Below are positions 8,091 to 15,657 of a stretch of DNA of 46,320 bases, one piece after another. This DNA comes from Candidatus Bathyarchaeota archaeon A05DMB-3 (GTDB lineage Archaea > Thermoproteota > Bathyarchaeia > Bathyarchaeales > Bathycorpusculaceae): contig JABFQN010000012.1 in NCBI GenBank assembly GCA_019685555.1, forward strand, positions 1 through 46,320, in the 5' to 3' direction. A model generated the notes under the pieces. It saw nothing but the letters and a program-made list of their open reading frames with translations, made no database searches and was not told the DNA's origin. The first letter of the stretch is position 1, and every line of letters starts with the position of its first letter. Both the position numbers and the translations under genes were made by a program.

Positions 8091-8893
8091 TGGGGTTTTT
8101 CCTCCAAAAAGAAAGATTCAAGCCGTTTAGTTTCCGCCCTTTTTAGAATTTCAGCGCATTTTTTAGGGTTTAAAGCCTTAAACTCAAGCCCAAGAGTTTC
8201 AAGAAGCCTTTGCACGTCTTTTGCTATGTTGGGCGCCACGAGGACACCACGCACTTCACGGTTTGTTCTGCTTTTTATGGCTTCTATGTATTTGGCAAGC
8301 TGTAAAGCGGCTTCTTTGCCGGCTGTTTTGCGTTTAATCTCCACCACCACCAGTCGCCCGTTTTTGTCTATGCCGTAAACATCCACGAAGCCCGGCTCCA
8401 CCTTTTTCTCGTAACTTATGGGCTTGAAGTCTTCCTCCAAAAGCGAAGGCTCTGTGAGAAGGGCTTTCTGCATATCTTCTTCGCTGGCATATAATGCGAA
8501 TTCTCCAGAATCCTTTAGGCTCATGGCGGAAACCATTTGGATTTTGTCAAAAAACACCTGAACGGATTCTGATGGTTTCAGCCTAACGGCATGAACTTCT
8601 AAAACGCCGTTTCGAGTTTTAGTGTGAAATATGCAGCCGGGTGGTTGCCAGTTGACGGGTTCGTAGCCAACTGAACGGTGGATAAGCAGTGAACCGTCCT
8701 CTTTTATTATTAGGATGCGTTCGCCAGGCTCCAGCTTAGAGGATGCTCTGCCGCGGTAGCGAACCCAACAGTTGCCTACCAAAAGCACTGTTTTGTGTTG
8801 GGAAATGGCTTCCTTCAAAATTTTTTCTGCTTCGTCTATGTCTGGATTGACTGAAACCGTTAAAGGTTTGGAGTTGGACAATTTTTCCGCCAA
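8087..8893 (-). CDS. nucS: Mismatch-specific endonuclease NucS/EndoMS
   Basis: This protein belongs to the archaeal/actinobacterial NucS (EndoMS) family, which cuts both strands at mismatches in MutS-independent repair. The C-terminal RecB-like nuclease domain shows GFVDVYG (Asp171), VVVEIKRK (Glu185, Lys187) and the QLAKY motif (Gln198, Tyr202). The N-terminal DNA-binding/dimerisation half includes CWVRYRGRA and the tryptophan-proline stretch NWQPPGC. The C-terminal tail KRLESFFLEE resembles a PCNA-interacting box, although the usual leading Gln is absent. The start is TTG (MAEKLSN). It overlaps the downstream UPF0282 gene by 4 bp and shares a 47-bp divergent region with a methyltransferase gene. 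Confidence 0.95.
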   Translation of the reverse strand: MAEKLSNSKPLTVSVNPDIDEAEKILKEAISQHKTVLLVGNCWVRYRGRASSKLEPGERILIIKEDGSLLIHRSVGYEPVNWQPPGCIFHTKTRNGVLEVHAVRLKPSESVQVFFDKIQMVSAMSLKDSGEFALYASEEDMQKALLTEPSLLEEDFKPISYEKKVEPGFVDVYGIDKNGRLVVVEIKRKTAGKEAALQLAKYIEAIKSRTNREVRGVLVAPNIAKDVQRLLETLGLEFKALNPKKCAEILKRAETKRLESFFLEEKPQ

Positions 8894-8940
8894 ATACTTT
8901 TAGAAGCCTAATTGCTACATAAGACTTCTGAAGAGCAGGC

Positions 8941-9501
8941 ATGAACGAATGGAATCAGAAATTCGACGCAATGCAACATTACAATTTAACAGCAAAAACC
9001 TATGACTTGCAATATGCTGAGGAACAAAAAGTCAAAATTGAAACTGCACTGAAAAACGTGAAATTGCCGGAAAACAGCCTAATACTGGATATTGGCTGCG
9101 GAACAGGCTTACTCTTTGAATATGTCGCCGACAAAGCTGAAATGGTTGTTGGACTGGACATTTCAAAGAAAATCCTCGAACAAGCTGGAAAACGCGCATT
9201 AAAGTTTGGCAATGTGCACTTGGTTTTAGCTGACGCTGACCATGCACCCTTCAAAAATGAGACTTTTAGCCACCTATTCGCCATAACACTGCTTCAGAAC
9301 ATGTCAAACCCTGAGAAAACCTTGGCTGAAATCAAAAGGGTTGCAAAGAGAGAAGCCCTTATAATCGTAACTGGTTTAAAAAAGAAATTTTCTGCGGAGT
9401 ATTTGGAGGGTTTATTGCGTAAACTTGACTTAAACATAGTTGAAATCAAAGATGGCAACCAAGCCTTAAAATGTTATGTTGCCGTATGCATGAAAAGTTA
9501 A
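8941..9501 (+). CDS. Class I SAM-dependent methyltransferase
   Basis: This is a 186-aa Rossmann-fold methyltransferase. Motif I is SLILDIGCGTGLLFEYV (residues about 45-60), followed by the acidic end of strand 2 in VVGLDISKKIL and the DADHAPFKNETF segment typical of Methyltransf_11 proteins. The substrate cannot be told. The ATG start lies in the short divergent promoter region shared with nucS. Downstream at 9512-9523 is a TGCGTAAACGCA inverted repeat. Confidence 0.88.
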   Translation: MNEWNQKFDAMQHYNLTAKTYDLQYAEEQKVKIETALKNVKLPENSLILDIGCGTGLLFEYVADKAEMVVGLDISKKILEQAGKRALKFGNVHLVLADADHAPFKNETFSHLFAITLLQNMSNPEKTLAEIKRVAKREALIIVTGLKKKFSAEYLEGLLRKLDLNIVEIKDGNQALKCYVAVCMKS

Positions 9502-9511
9502 TATTAAAATC

Positions 9512-9539
9512 TGCGTAAACGCATACCTAAACTATATAT
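9512..9539 (+). promoter_or_regulatory. Inverted repeat and TATA box ahead of the redox operon
   Basis: TGCGT-AA-ACGCA (9512-9523) is a perfect 5+5 inverted repeat lying just upstream of a TATA-like CTATATAT (about 9532-9539). The spacing to the polyferredoxin start (9584 or 9602) is suitable for an archaeal promoter. The repeat could be an operator, or a remnant terminator hairpin of the methyltransferase gene. Confidence 0.4.
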
Positions 9540-9583
9540 GAAAGTGAAATGTTAGAGCTATACTCTTTAAAACATGCCATGCG

Positions 9584-10543
9584 TTGAACTATGCAATTCC
9601 GGTGGTTAATTTGCCCCTAAAAACCTTGAAGAAAGAGGATGCGGAAACCCTAACGCTTGAATGGATTTTACACGTGAAAAATTATAGGCTAACCCTTGAC
9701 AGGAAATTATGTGTGGGATGCGAAATCTGCAGCCTTGCTTGTCCAAAAGAAGCCATAAAACTTGAGAAGCAGCCAAAAACCCCAGAAGGCAAAGCGCAGA
9801 GGGCAAAAGTTGACATAAGCCTTGAAAAGTGCAACTTCTGCGGCATATGTGACATCCTATGCCCCTACGGCGCAATTAAGGTAACCCTCAACGGCGAACA
9901 CGCCTTAAACGTGATTGAAAAGGAAAGCTTTCCACAGCTAATCCGCGATATTCAAGTAGACACAACCAAATGTCCAGTAAATTGCGTAGAATGCGAGAAG
10001 GCTTGTCCCCTAAACCTCATCAAGGTGACATGGCTAACACAGGATGGAAAAATCGTTGAAGATTTAAGCGCTATAACCAAGAAAGAACGTAAAAAATTGA
10101 AAGTTAACGTCAACGTCAAGAAGGAGCAGTGTCCCTGCTGCCGAGTATGCGAGTTCAAATGTCCAGAAGGCGTTCTCCACGTGCGCAAGACCTTTTATGG
10201 GAAAATACGCATCTATCCAGAGAAATGTCCAGAAGACTGTAGAGACTGCCTCGACGTCTGCCCAATAACCGGAGCGCTTTACATTTCGGAAGCCGATAAC
10301 AAGGTTTATGCAAATGAGACTTTCTGCGTTTACTGTGGAGCATGTAAAGTTGTGTGTCCCGTGGCTGAAGCCTTAGAGCTGAAAAGGACAAAGATAATGC
10401 ACACGCCTGTTCGCTCTGGGGCTTGGAATAAAGCCTTAGAAAGGCTGGCTTCACCCCTTGAAATAACCAAAGAGTTGAAGGCTAAAGGTTCCCAAAAGGC
10501 TTTGGGTTCTGTTGAAAAAAGGTTAGGATGGAAGGTGACTTAA
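9584..10543 (+). CDS. Polyferredoxin with six [4Fe-4S] motifs (FwdF-like)
   Basis: This is a soluble electron-carrier protein. Six cysteine clusters are visible: CVGCEICSLACP, CNFCGICDILCP, CPVNCVECEKACP, CPCCRVCEFKCP, CPEDCRDCLDVCP and CVYCGACKVVCP. Each could hold a [4Fe-4S] centre. This layout resembles FwdF/FmdF, the polyferredoxin of formylmethanofuran dehydrogenase, although methanogen versions usually carry eight clusters. It sits one base ahead of the HdrA-MvhD gene, suggesting that it relays electrons between the Hdr-type flavoprotein and a ferredoxin-dependent enzyme. The start is ambiguous between TTG 9584 and GTG 9602. The fwd genes themselves are 22 kb downstream. Confidence 0.85.
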   Translation: MNYAIPVVNLPLKTLKKEDAETLTLEWILHVKNYRLTLDRKLCVGCEICSLACPKEAIKLEKQPKTPEGKAQRAKVDISLEKCNFCGICDILCPYGAIKVTLNGEHALNVIEKESFPQLIRDIQVDTTKCPVNCVECEKACPLNLIKVTWLTQDGKIVEDLSAITKKERKKLKVNVNVKKEQCPCCRVCEFKCPEGVLHVRKTFYGKIRIYPEKCPEDCRDCLDVCPITGALYISEADNKVYANETFCVYCGACKVVCPVAEALELKRTKIMHTPVRSGAWNKALERLASPLEITKELKAKGSQKALGSVEKRLGWKVT

Positions 10544-10544
10544 A

Positions 10545-13001
10545 ATGGCTGAAAAAACAAGCCAAACCCAAAACCAGCCTGAAGAGCTCTGCATAGGCGT
10601 TTTCATCTGCCACTGCGGCTTAAACATTGCCGGAGTCATAGACATAAAAGAGCTTGTTGAATTTGCCAAAACTCTGCCAAACGTCGTCTACGTGAAGGAC
10701 AATCGCTACACGTGTGCTGACCCTGGACAAGAGGAAATTCGAAAGGGCATAAAGGAGCATAGGCTTAACCGCGTTGTGGTGGCTGCTTGCTCGCCGCGAA
10801 TGCATGAGCCCACCTTTCGCAGGACAGTTTCAGAAGCCGGCTTGAACCCGTTCCTTTTTGAGATGGCAAACATCCGCGAATTCTCTTCTTGGTGTCACCC
10901 CAGCACTCCTAAAGAGGCAACCGAAAAAGCCAAAGAATTGATTAAAATGGCTGTGGCTAAGGCTAGACTTTTGATGCCTCTTCAAACCATAGAGGTTCCA
11001 GTCACCAATAAGGCTTTGGTTATAGGCGGCGGCATAGCCGGCATGAACGCAGCTTTAGACTTGGCTGAAATGGGCTTTAAGGTTTATTTGCTTGAGAAGG
11101 GCGAAAGCATAGGCGGCCACATGGCGCAGCTGGACAAAACTTTCCCAACATTAGACTGTTCCATATGCATTGAAGGACCAAAAATGGTGGATGTGGGAAG
11201 GCATCCGAACATTGAGATAATTTCTTATGCTGATTTGCTGAGCGTAAGCGGTTTTATAGGCAACTTCAAAGTGCGGATTAGAAAGAATCCACGTTATGTT
11301 ATTGCCGAAAACTGCACTGGATGCGGCGAATGCAAAGACGTCTGCCCAATAGAGTATCCAAACGAGTGGGACATGGGACTCGGCGTTAGAAAAGCTATTT
11401 CAGTGCCCTTCGACCAAGCTGTGCCTCTTGTTTACACCATTAACCGCGACTACTGCATCGAATGTTACAAGTGTGTTGACGCTTGCGGAGCCAGACAAGC
11501 CATAAACTTCGACCAAAAACCCGAAGAAATCGAGCTTGAAGTTGGTGCAATAATCGTTGCAACGGGCTATGACATTTACCTACCCTATGATAATCAGCTT
11601 TATGGTTATGGCAAATACACGAACGTGATAACATCCCTAGAGTTTGAGAGGCTTATCTTAGCGGCGGGTCCAACAGGCGGAAAAGTTGTTAGGGCTTCCG
11701 ATGGGCAAAAGCCCCATAGTGTAGCTTTTGTTCAATGTGTGGGTTCGCGGGACGCCAACAAATACCCCTACTGTTCCAACTTCTGCTGCATGTACACGCT
11801 TAAGCATGTGGTTCAGCTTAAAGAGAAATACAAGGAAGACGTGGAAGTTTACGTTTTCTACATGGACATGCGAACCAACTTTAAAGGCTTCGAAGAATTC
11901 TACCAACGTGCCCGCGAGTTGGGCGTAAACTTCATCCGTGGAAGGGTAAGCCGCATTTTTGAAATTCCAGAGACAAAAAACCTCATAATCCACGCTGAAG
12001 ACGCGAATTTGGGCATGCCCATAGAAATTGAAGCCGACATGGTGGTTTTGGCTTCTGCAGCTATTCCGAAAAAGGGCACAGAAGAAGTAGCCCGCATCCT
12101 CAACCTAACAAGAGGCGCCGATGGCTTCTTCATGGAGAGCCATCCAAAGCTTAAGCCTTTAGACGCGCCCACAGACGGCATATTCCTAGCTGGAGCGTGT
12201 CAAGGGCCAAAGGACATTCCTTACAGTGTTTCGCAAGGCTGCGGTGCCGCTTCCAGAGCGGCAACTGTGCTTTCTAAGCCAACATGGAAGATTGAACCCA
12301 TCATTGCAGTCGTAGACCCTAGCAAGTGCCGAAATGTTACGACGAAATGTGGCATATGCGCTGAACGCTGTCCATATGGCGCTATAAAAGCCGAAGAGAA
12401 ACAGCCTGCGCAAGTTATAACCGCCATGTGTCACGGCTGCGGAACATGCGCTGCTGAGTGCCCCGCAGACGCTATAACGCAGATGCACTTCACAGACGCC
12501 CAAATCTTGGCTCAGCTACGTGTAGCCTTGGAGAAAAACCCTGAGGAGAAGATTTTGGCTTTCCTCTGCAATTGGTGCAGCTATGCGGGTGCAGATTTGG
12601 CTGGAACAAGCCGATTCGAGTATCCGCCCAGTATCCGCCCAATAAGGGTTATGTGTTCCGGAAGGGTTGACCGCGACTTTGTGCTGGAAGCTTTTAGGCT
12701 TGGGGCTGGCATGGTTTTGGTGGCTGCTTGCCACTTGCCCTACGACTGCCACTACATCAGCGGAAACTGGAAGATGAAAGCCCGAATGGATGCTTTGGCG
12801 CCTATGTTGCATAAGCTGGGCTTAAGCCCAGAAAGGTTCCGTGTGGAATATGTTTCAGCCGCTGAAGGTGTAAAGTTTGCAGAGCTTATCCGAGAAATGA
12901 CAGAACAAATGCACGCGCTTGGCAAAGAGCGAATAAAAGCTGAAAACGAGAAACTTCGCCCAATCCTTGAGAACATGCTAAAAAGGAAAGAAAAGCGATA
13001 A
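10545..13001 (+). CDS. hdrA: HdrA-MvhD fusion: heterodisulfide reductase-type flavoprotein
   Basis: This 818-aa protein fuses HdrA, the FAD-containing electron-bifurcating subunit of heterodisulfide reductase, to MvhD, the [2Fe-2S] linker of F420-non-reducing hydrogenase. The N-terminal HdrA domain (CHCGLNIAG) is followed by the FAD-binding GGGIAG (161-166) and LEKGESIGGHMAQLDKTFP. Ferredoxin-like clusters occur at CTGCGECKDVCP, CIECYKC, CGICAERCP and CHGCGTCAAECP. From about residue 665 the MvhD domain shows CNWCSY, VMCSGRVD and AACHLPYDCHY. The ATG start follows an AAGGTGA SD and is one base after the polyferredoxin stop. HdrB and HdrC are not in the window, so the physiological acceptor is unknown. 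Confidence 0.95.
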   Translation: MAEKTSQTQNQPEELCIGVFICHCGLNIAGVIDIKELVEFAKTLPNVVYVKDNRYTCADPGQEEIRKGIKEHRLNRVVVAACSPRMHEPTFRRTVSEAGLNPFLFEMANIREFSSWCHPSTPKEATEKAKELIKMAVAKARLLMPLQTIEVPVTNKALVIGGGIAGMNAALDLAEMGFKVYLLEKGESIGGHMAQLDKTFPTLDCSICIEGPKMVDVGRHPNIEIISYADLLSVSGFIGNFKVRIRKNPRYVIAENCTGCGECKDVCPIEYPNEWDMGLGVRKAISVPFDQAVPLVYTINRDYCIECYKCVDACGARQAINFDQKPEEIELEVGAIIVATGYDIYLPYDNQLYGYGKYTNVITSLEFERLILAAGPTGGKVVRASDGQKPHSVAFVQCVGSRDANKYPYCSNFCCMYTLKHVVQLKEKYKEDVEVYVFYMDMRTNFKGFEEFYQRARELGVNFIRGRVSRIFEIPETKNLIIHAEDANLGMPIEIEADMVVLASAAIPKKGTEEVARILNLTRGADGFFMESHPKLKPLDAPTDGIFLAGACQGPKDIPYSVSQGCGAASRAATVLSKPTWKIEPIIAVVDPSKCRNVTTKCGICAERCPYGAIKAEEKQPAQVITAMCHGCGTCAAECPADAITQMHFTDAQILAQLRVALEKNPEEKILAFLCNWCSYAGADLAGTSRFEYPPSIRPIRVMCSGRVDRDFVLEAFRLGAGMVLVAACHLPYDCHYISGNWKMKARMDALAPMLHKLGLSPERFRVEYVSAAEGVKFAELIREMTEQMHALGKERIKAENEKLRPILENMLKRKEKR

Positions 13002-13043
13002 TTTCAGAAAATTTTATGAGAGTGGGATTGGTATTCGTAGGCT

Positions 13044-13514
13044 ATGCCAAAACAGAAAATTATCGACTTACTATACGAGTTGATGCGAGATTCAAAAAGA
13101 AGCGACAGAGAACTCGCCAAAGTCGTTAAGGTTTCCCAGCCTACAATAACTCGGATGCGGAAAACCCTTGAAAAAAGCGCATATATACGCGAATACACTG
13201 TGGTTCCAGCCTTTGAAAAGCTTGGCTTCGAAATACTAGCCCTAAACTTTTTAGACGCAAGCATGACGGAGGAGTTCCGCAAATGGATTTCCAAAAGCCC
13301 GAAAATTCTCTTCGCGTGTTTCGGCGAGGGTGCAGATGGAAAGGCTTTGCTGCTGGTTTCCCTTCACAAAAACTTCACAGACTTCTCCCAATTTACCGGT
13401 GAAATTGAAAAGTTATTCGGCTCTGATATTTCCTCTTTCAAAAGCTTCCTATCCGCTTTGAAGGTTGATGTTGTCAAACATTTCTCCTTTAAAAATCTTG
13501 AACGCGTTCAGTAA
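13044..13514 (+). CDS. Lrp/AsnC-type transcriptional regulator
   Basis: The N-terminal 60 residues form an AsnC-type helix-turn-helix (KIIDLLYELMRDSKRSDREL, then SQPTITRMRKTLEKS). A strand-rich part (residues about 50-150, with YTVVPAFEKLGFEILAL) follows, resembling a divergent RAM-like effector domain. It is 156 aa, as usual for the family. It starts 42 bp after hdrA on the same strand and may regulate that redox unit or itself. Its 3' end overlaps the opposite-strand permease gene by 26 bp. Confidence 0.8.
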   Translation: MPKQKIIDLLYELMRDSKRSDRELAKVVKVSQPTITRMRKTLEKSAYIREYTVVPAFEKLGFEILALNFLDASMTEEFRKWISKSPKILFACFGEGADGKALLLVSLHKNFTDFSQFTGEIEKLFGSDISSFKSFLSALKVDVVKHFSFKNLERVQ

Positions 13515-14784
13515 GCTTTTTCCTAAACCAGTAGTAAACAGCGCTGACAGCCAAAGCCGTAACCCCTATAATCCATGCGTCTGTTTTCGCTACAAGTGTA
13601 AACGCCAAAAAACCAATACATGTTGCTGCTCCTACGATTGAAACGATTTTCGGGTAAACTCTATTATGGTTTTTCAGCCTTAGTGCCGAAACGTTGGCTA
13701 GGGCATAGTAAAACAATAATGCGAAGGTGCTTATGGCTACAACCCTCGTTATATCCACAAACAAAACCAGCAGAATCATAGCCAAGCCCACCATCCAAAT
13801 TGAGTAGGATGGCGTGTTAAATCTTGAATGGAGCTTGCTGAGAATCTGCGGCAAATCTCTTCTTCTAGCCATGGCATACGCCATCCGAGAAACCCCTAAA
13901 ATGGCTGTTAGTAGGACGCTTGCCGTGGCAACTAGTCCCCCAGCAGAGACCAGATATGCTGCAAACGCGTTTCCCGTAACATTTATCGCCTCTGTTAAAG
14001 GCGAGTTTGACAATGCAAGTTTTGCTGCTCCCACAAGTCCCACAGCCACCAATCCGACAAAAACGTAAACTATGGTGGAAATCGCCAAAGAAAGCACTAT
14101 AGCTCTAGGCACGTTTTTCCGTGCATCTTTAACCTCCTCCGCAACAACAGCAACCCTAGCAAAACCTCCATAGGCAAAGAAAATGTAAAAAGCGGCTGAG
14201 AACACGCCAGTCTGGAAAGGATTAAAAGAAGCGAAGTTCGCAGAATTCACGAATAAGAGACCGTAAACCACAAAAAAAACTAGTATCAACATTTTCGCTG
14301 CAACAAGAATATTGTTTAAAAGGGCTGACTGGCGAATGCCAAAAAAATTGAGTACTGTGAAGGAAAGACAAAGCATGGCTGCAACAAGGTTAGGCGGAAA
14401 AACCGGAAACAAAGCGTGAAAATAGTTAGCGAAGCCGAGGGCTACAGCTGCACCAGCAAAAATGTTGGAAATTATCCACATCCAACCCGTCAAAAAACCA
14501 GCGAAAGGTGAAATCAGTTGATATGCATACTCGTATATGCTGCCTTCTCTTGGCTGCCAAGCAGTTAACTCGGAGAAGCTTAAGGCTGTAAAAACGGCTA
14601 CAACAGCGGCTATTAACATGGAAATTGTTAAAGCTGGACCTGCATAACCCGCCGCTATACCCGTCACGACGTATATGCCAGCGCCCACTATAGCGCCGAC
14701 GCTTATGGCTGTGGCGTCAAACAACCCCAAGGTGGGCTTAAGCCTTGCTGATTGTTGGGCTTTCTCTTTATTCATGTTGAACAC
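13489..14784 (-). CDS. APC-superfamily amino acid permease
   Basis: This 431-aa integral membrane protein has about 12 hydrophobic segments. The first helix carries the APC unwound-helix motif VGAIVGAGIYVVTG, and a later stretch FSELTAWQPREGSIYEYAY matches the conserved TM2-TM3 region. FFAYGGFARVAVVAEEVKDARKNVPRAI is the well-known TM6-TM7 loop of the family. Uptake of amino acids by cation symport is the usual role; the substrate is not predictable. The start could be the fourth-codon Met. It is next to an Lrp-type regulator, a family that often controls amino-acid transport. Confidence 0.92.
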   Translation of the reverse strand: MFNMNKEKAQQSARLKPTLGLFDATAISVGAIVGAGIYVVTGIAAGYAGPALTISMLIAAVVAVFTALSFSELTAWQPREGSIYEYAYQLISPFAGFLTGWMWIISNIFAGAAVALGFANYFHALFPVFPPNLVAAMLCLSFTVLNFFGIRQSALLNNILVAAKMLILVFFVVYGLLFVNSANFASFNPFQTGVFSAAFYIFFAYGGFARVAVVAEEVKDARKNVPRAIVLSLAISTIVYVFVGLVAVGLVGAAKLALSNSPLTEAINVTGNAFAAYLVSAGGLVATASVLLTAILGVSRMAYAMARRRDLPQILSKLHSRFNTPSYSIWMVGLAMILLVLFVDITRVVAISTFALLFYYALANVSALRLKNHNRVYPKIVSIVGAATCIGFLAFTLVAKTDAWIIGVTALAVSAVYYWFRKKLTERVQDF

Positions 14785-14851
14785 GTTAAAAGAACAGTTC
14801 TCAACAGTTAGCTATTAAAACTTTAAGGACATTTTACACTATTGATGGAAT

Positions 14852-15625
14852 ATGCGCATACTCGCCTTGCCCAGAGGAAAAACAAAGAATAAAAGGGAGA
14901 AGTTTCTCCGTGAAATATATGAAAACATCATTCTGCCCTATGAATTAAGCGACGGCTACGAAGAAGAAGTTGTAGGCGAGTTTGAGAACAAGTTTGAAGA
15001 AGAACATTTCCACAATTTTATTTCTTTTGTAAAACCTAAAGCCCAAATTTTGGATTTAGCCTGTGGAGATGGAAGGCATACTTTAAAACTTTCTGACAAT
15101 ATGGAGCATGTAATAGCCTTTGACATTTCACCAAAAAACTTGAAGAAAGCAAGGAGAAAATGTTTGAAGAAAAACGTTAGCTATGTGAAGGGCTCCATGC
15201 TTAATTTACCGTTTCGTCCACAAACTTTTGACGGCGTTTGGTTTTCTCAAGCTTTTGAATATATCCCTCCAGACCTGCGGGAGTCATTCCTAAAACAACT
15301 AAACCACATTTTAAAAACCAACGGCATGTCGTTCATGAGCGTTGAAACATGGATGAATACTAATACTTTGACCTCTCTGAAGGAATTATTGTCAGATTTC
15401 AAACTTTTTTGTTACTGGAAATTTCTTAAGCGCAAACCACTGATTTGGGGAGAATTCCTTTACTATTGTGCTCCCAGAGGAGCTGCTGAAAGATTCTCGG
15501 GTTGGCATTATCACGTGCATACGGATAAGCATACATTGCGAAAACTTCTGGATAACTATGGCTTTATTATAAAGAGAATGGATGTCAAATGTGGTTACAT
15601 CTATCTACTGGTCGTCAAAAGTTGA
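14852..15625 (+). CDS. Class I SAM-dependent methyltransferase
   Basis: This is a 257-aa protein with SAM-binding motif I AQILDLACGDGRHTLKL (about residues 65-82), post-I acidic residue in VIAFDISPKNL, and a motif FDGVWFSQAFEYIPPD in the strand-4 region. A 60-residue N-terminal extension rich in charge (DGYEEEVVGEFENKFEEEHF) precedes the fold. The C-terminal half has aromatic and basic residues (WHYHVHTDKHTLRKLL). The substrate is unknown. It stands alone between convergent and divergent neighbours. Confidence 0.85.
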   Translation: MRILALPRGKTKNKREKFLREIYENIILPYELSDGYEEEVVGEFENKFEEEHFHNFISFVKPKAQILDLACGDGRHTLKLSDNMEHVIAFDISPKNLKKARRKCLKKNVSYVKGSMLNLPFRPQTFDGVWFSQAFEYIPPDLRESFLKQLNHILKTNGMSFMSVETWMNTNTLTSLKELLSDFKLFCYWKFLKRKPLIWGEFLYYCAPRGAAERFSGWHYHVHTDKHTLRKLLDNYGFIIKRMDVKCGYIYLLVVKS

Positions 15626-15657
15626 AATTGGCAAGGATGATTTTTAACTAAAAGTTC

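Noticed and set aside
9574-9609. 11-codon frame MPCVELCNSGG ahead of the polyferredoxin
   Set aside because: No SD, overlaps the alternative starts of the real gene, and is short enough to be chance.
11100-11200. Possible selenocysteine in HdrA or FwdB
   Set aside because: Both positions are ordinary Cys codons (DCSIC in HdrA, CHGP in FwdB); no in-frame TGA occurs.
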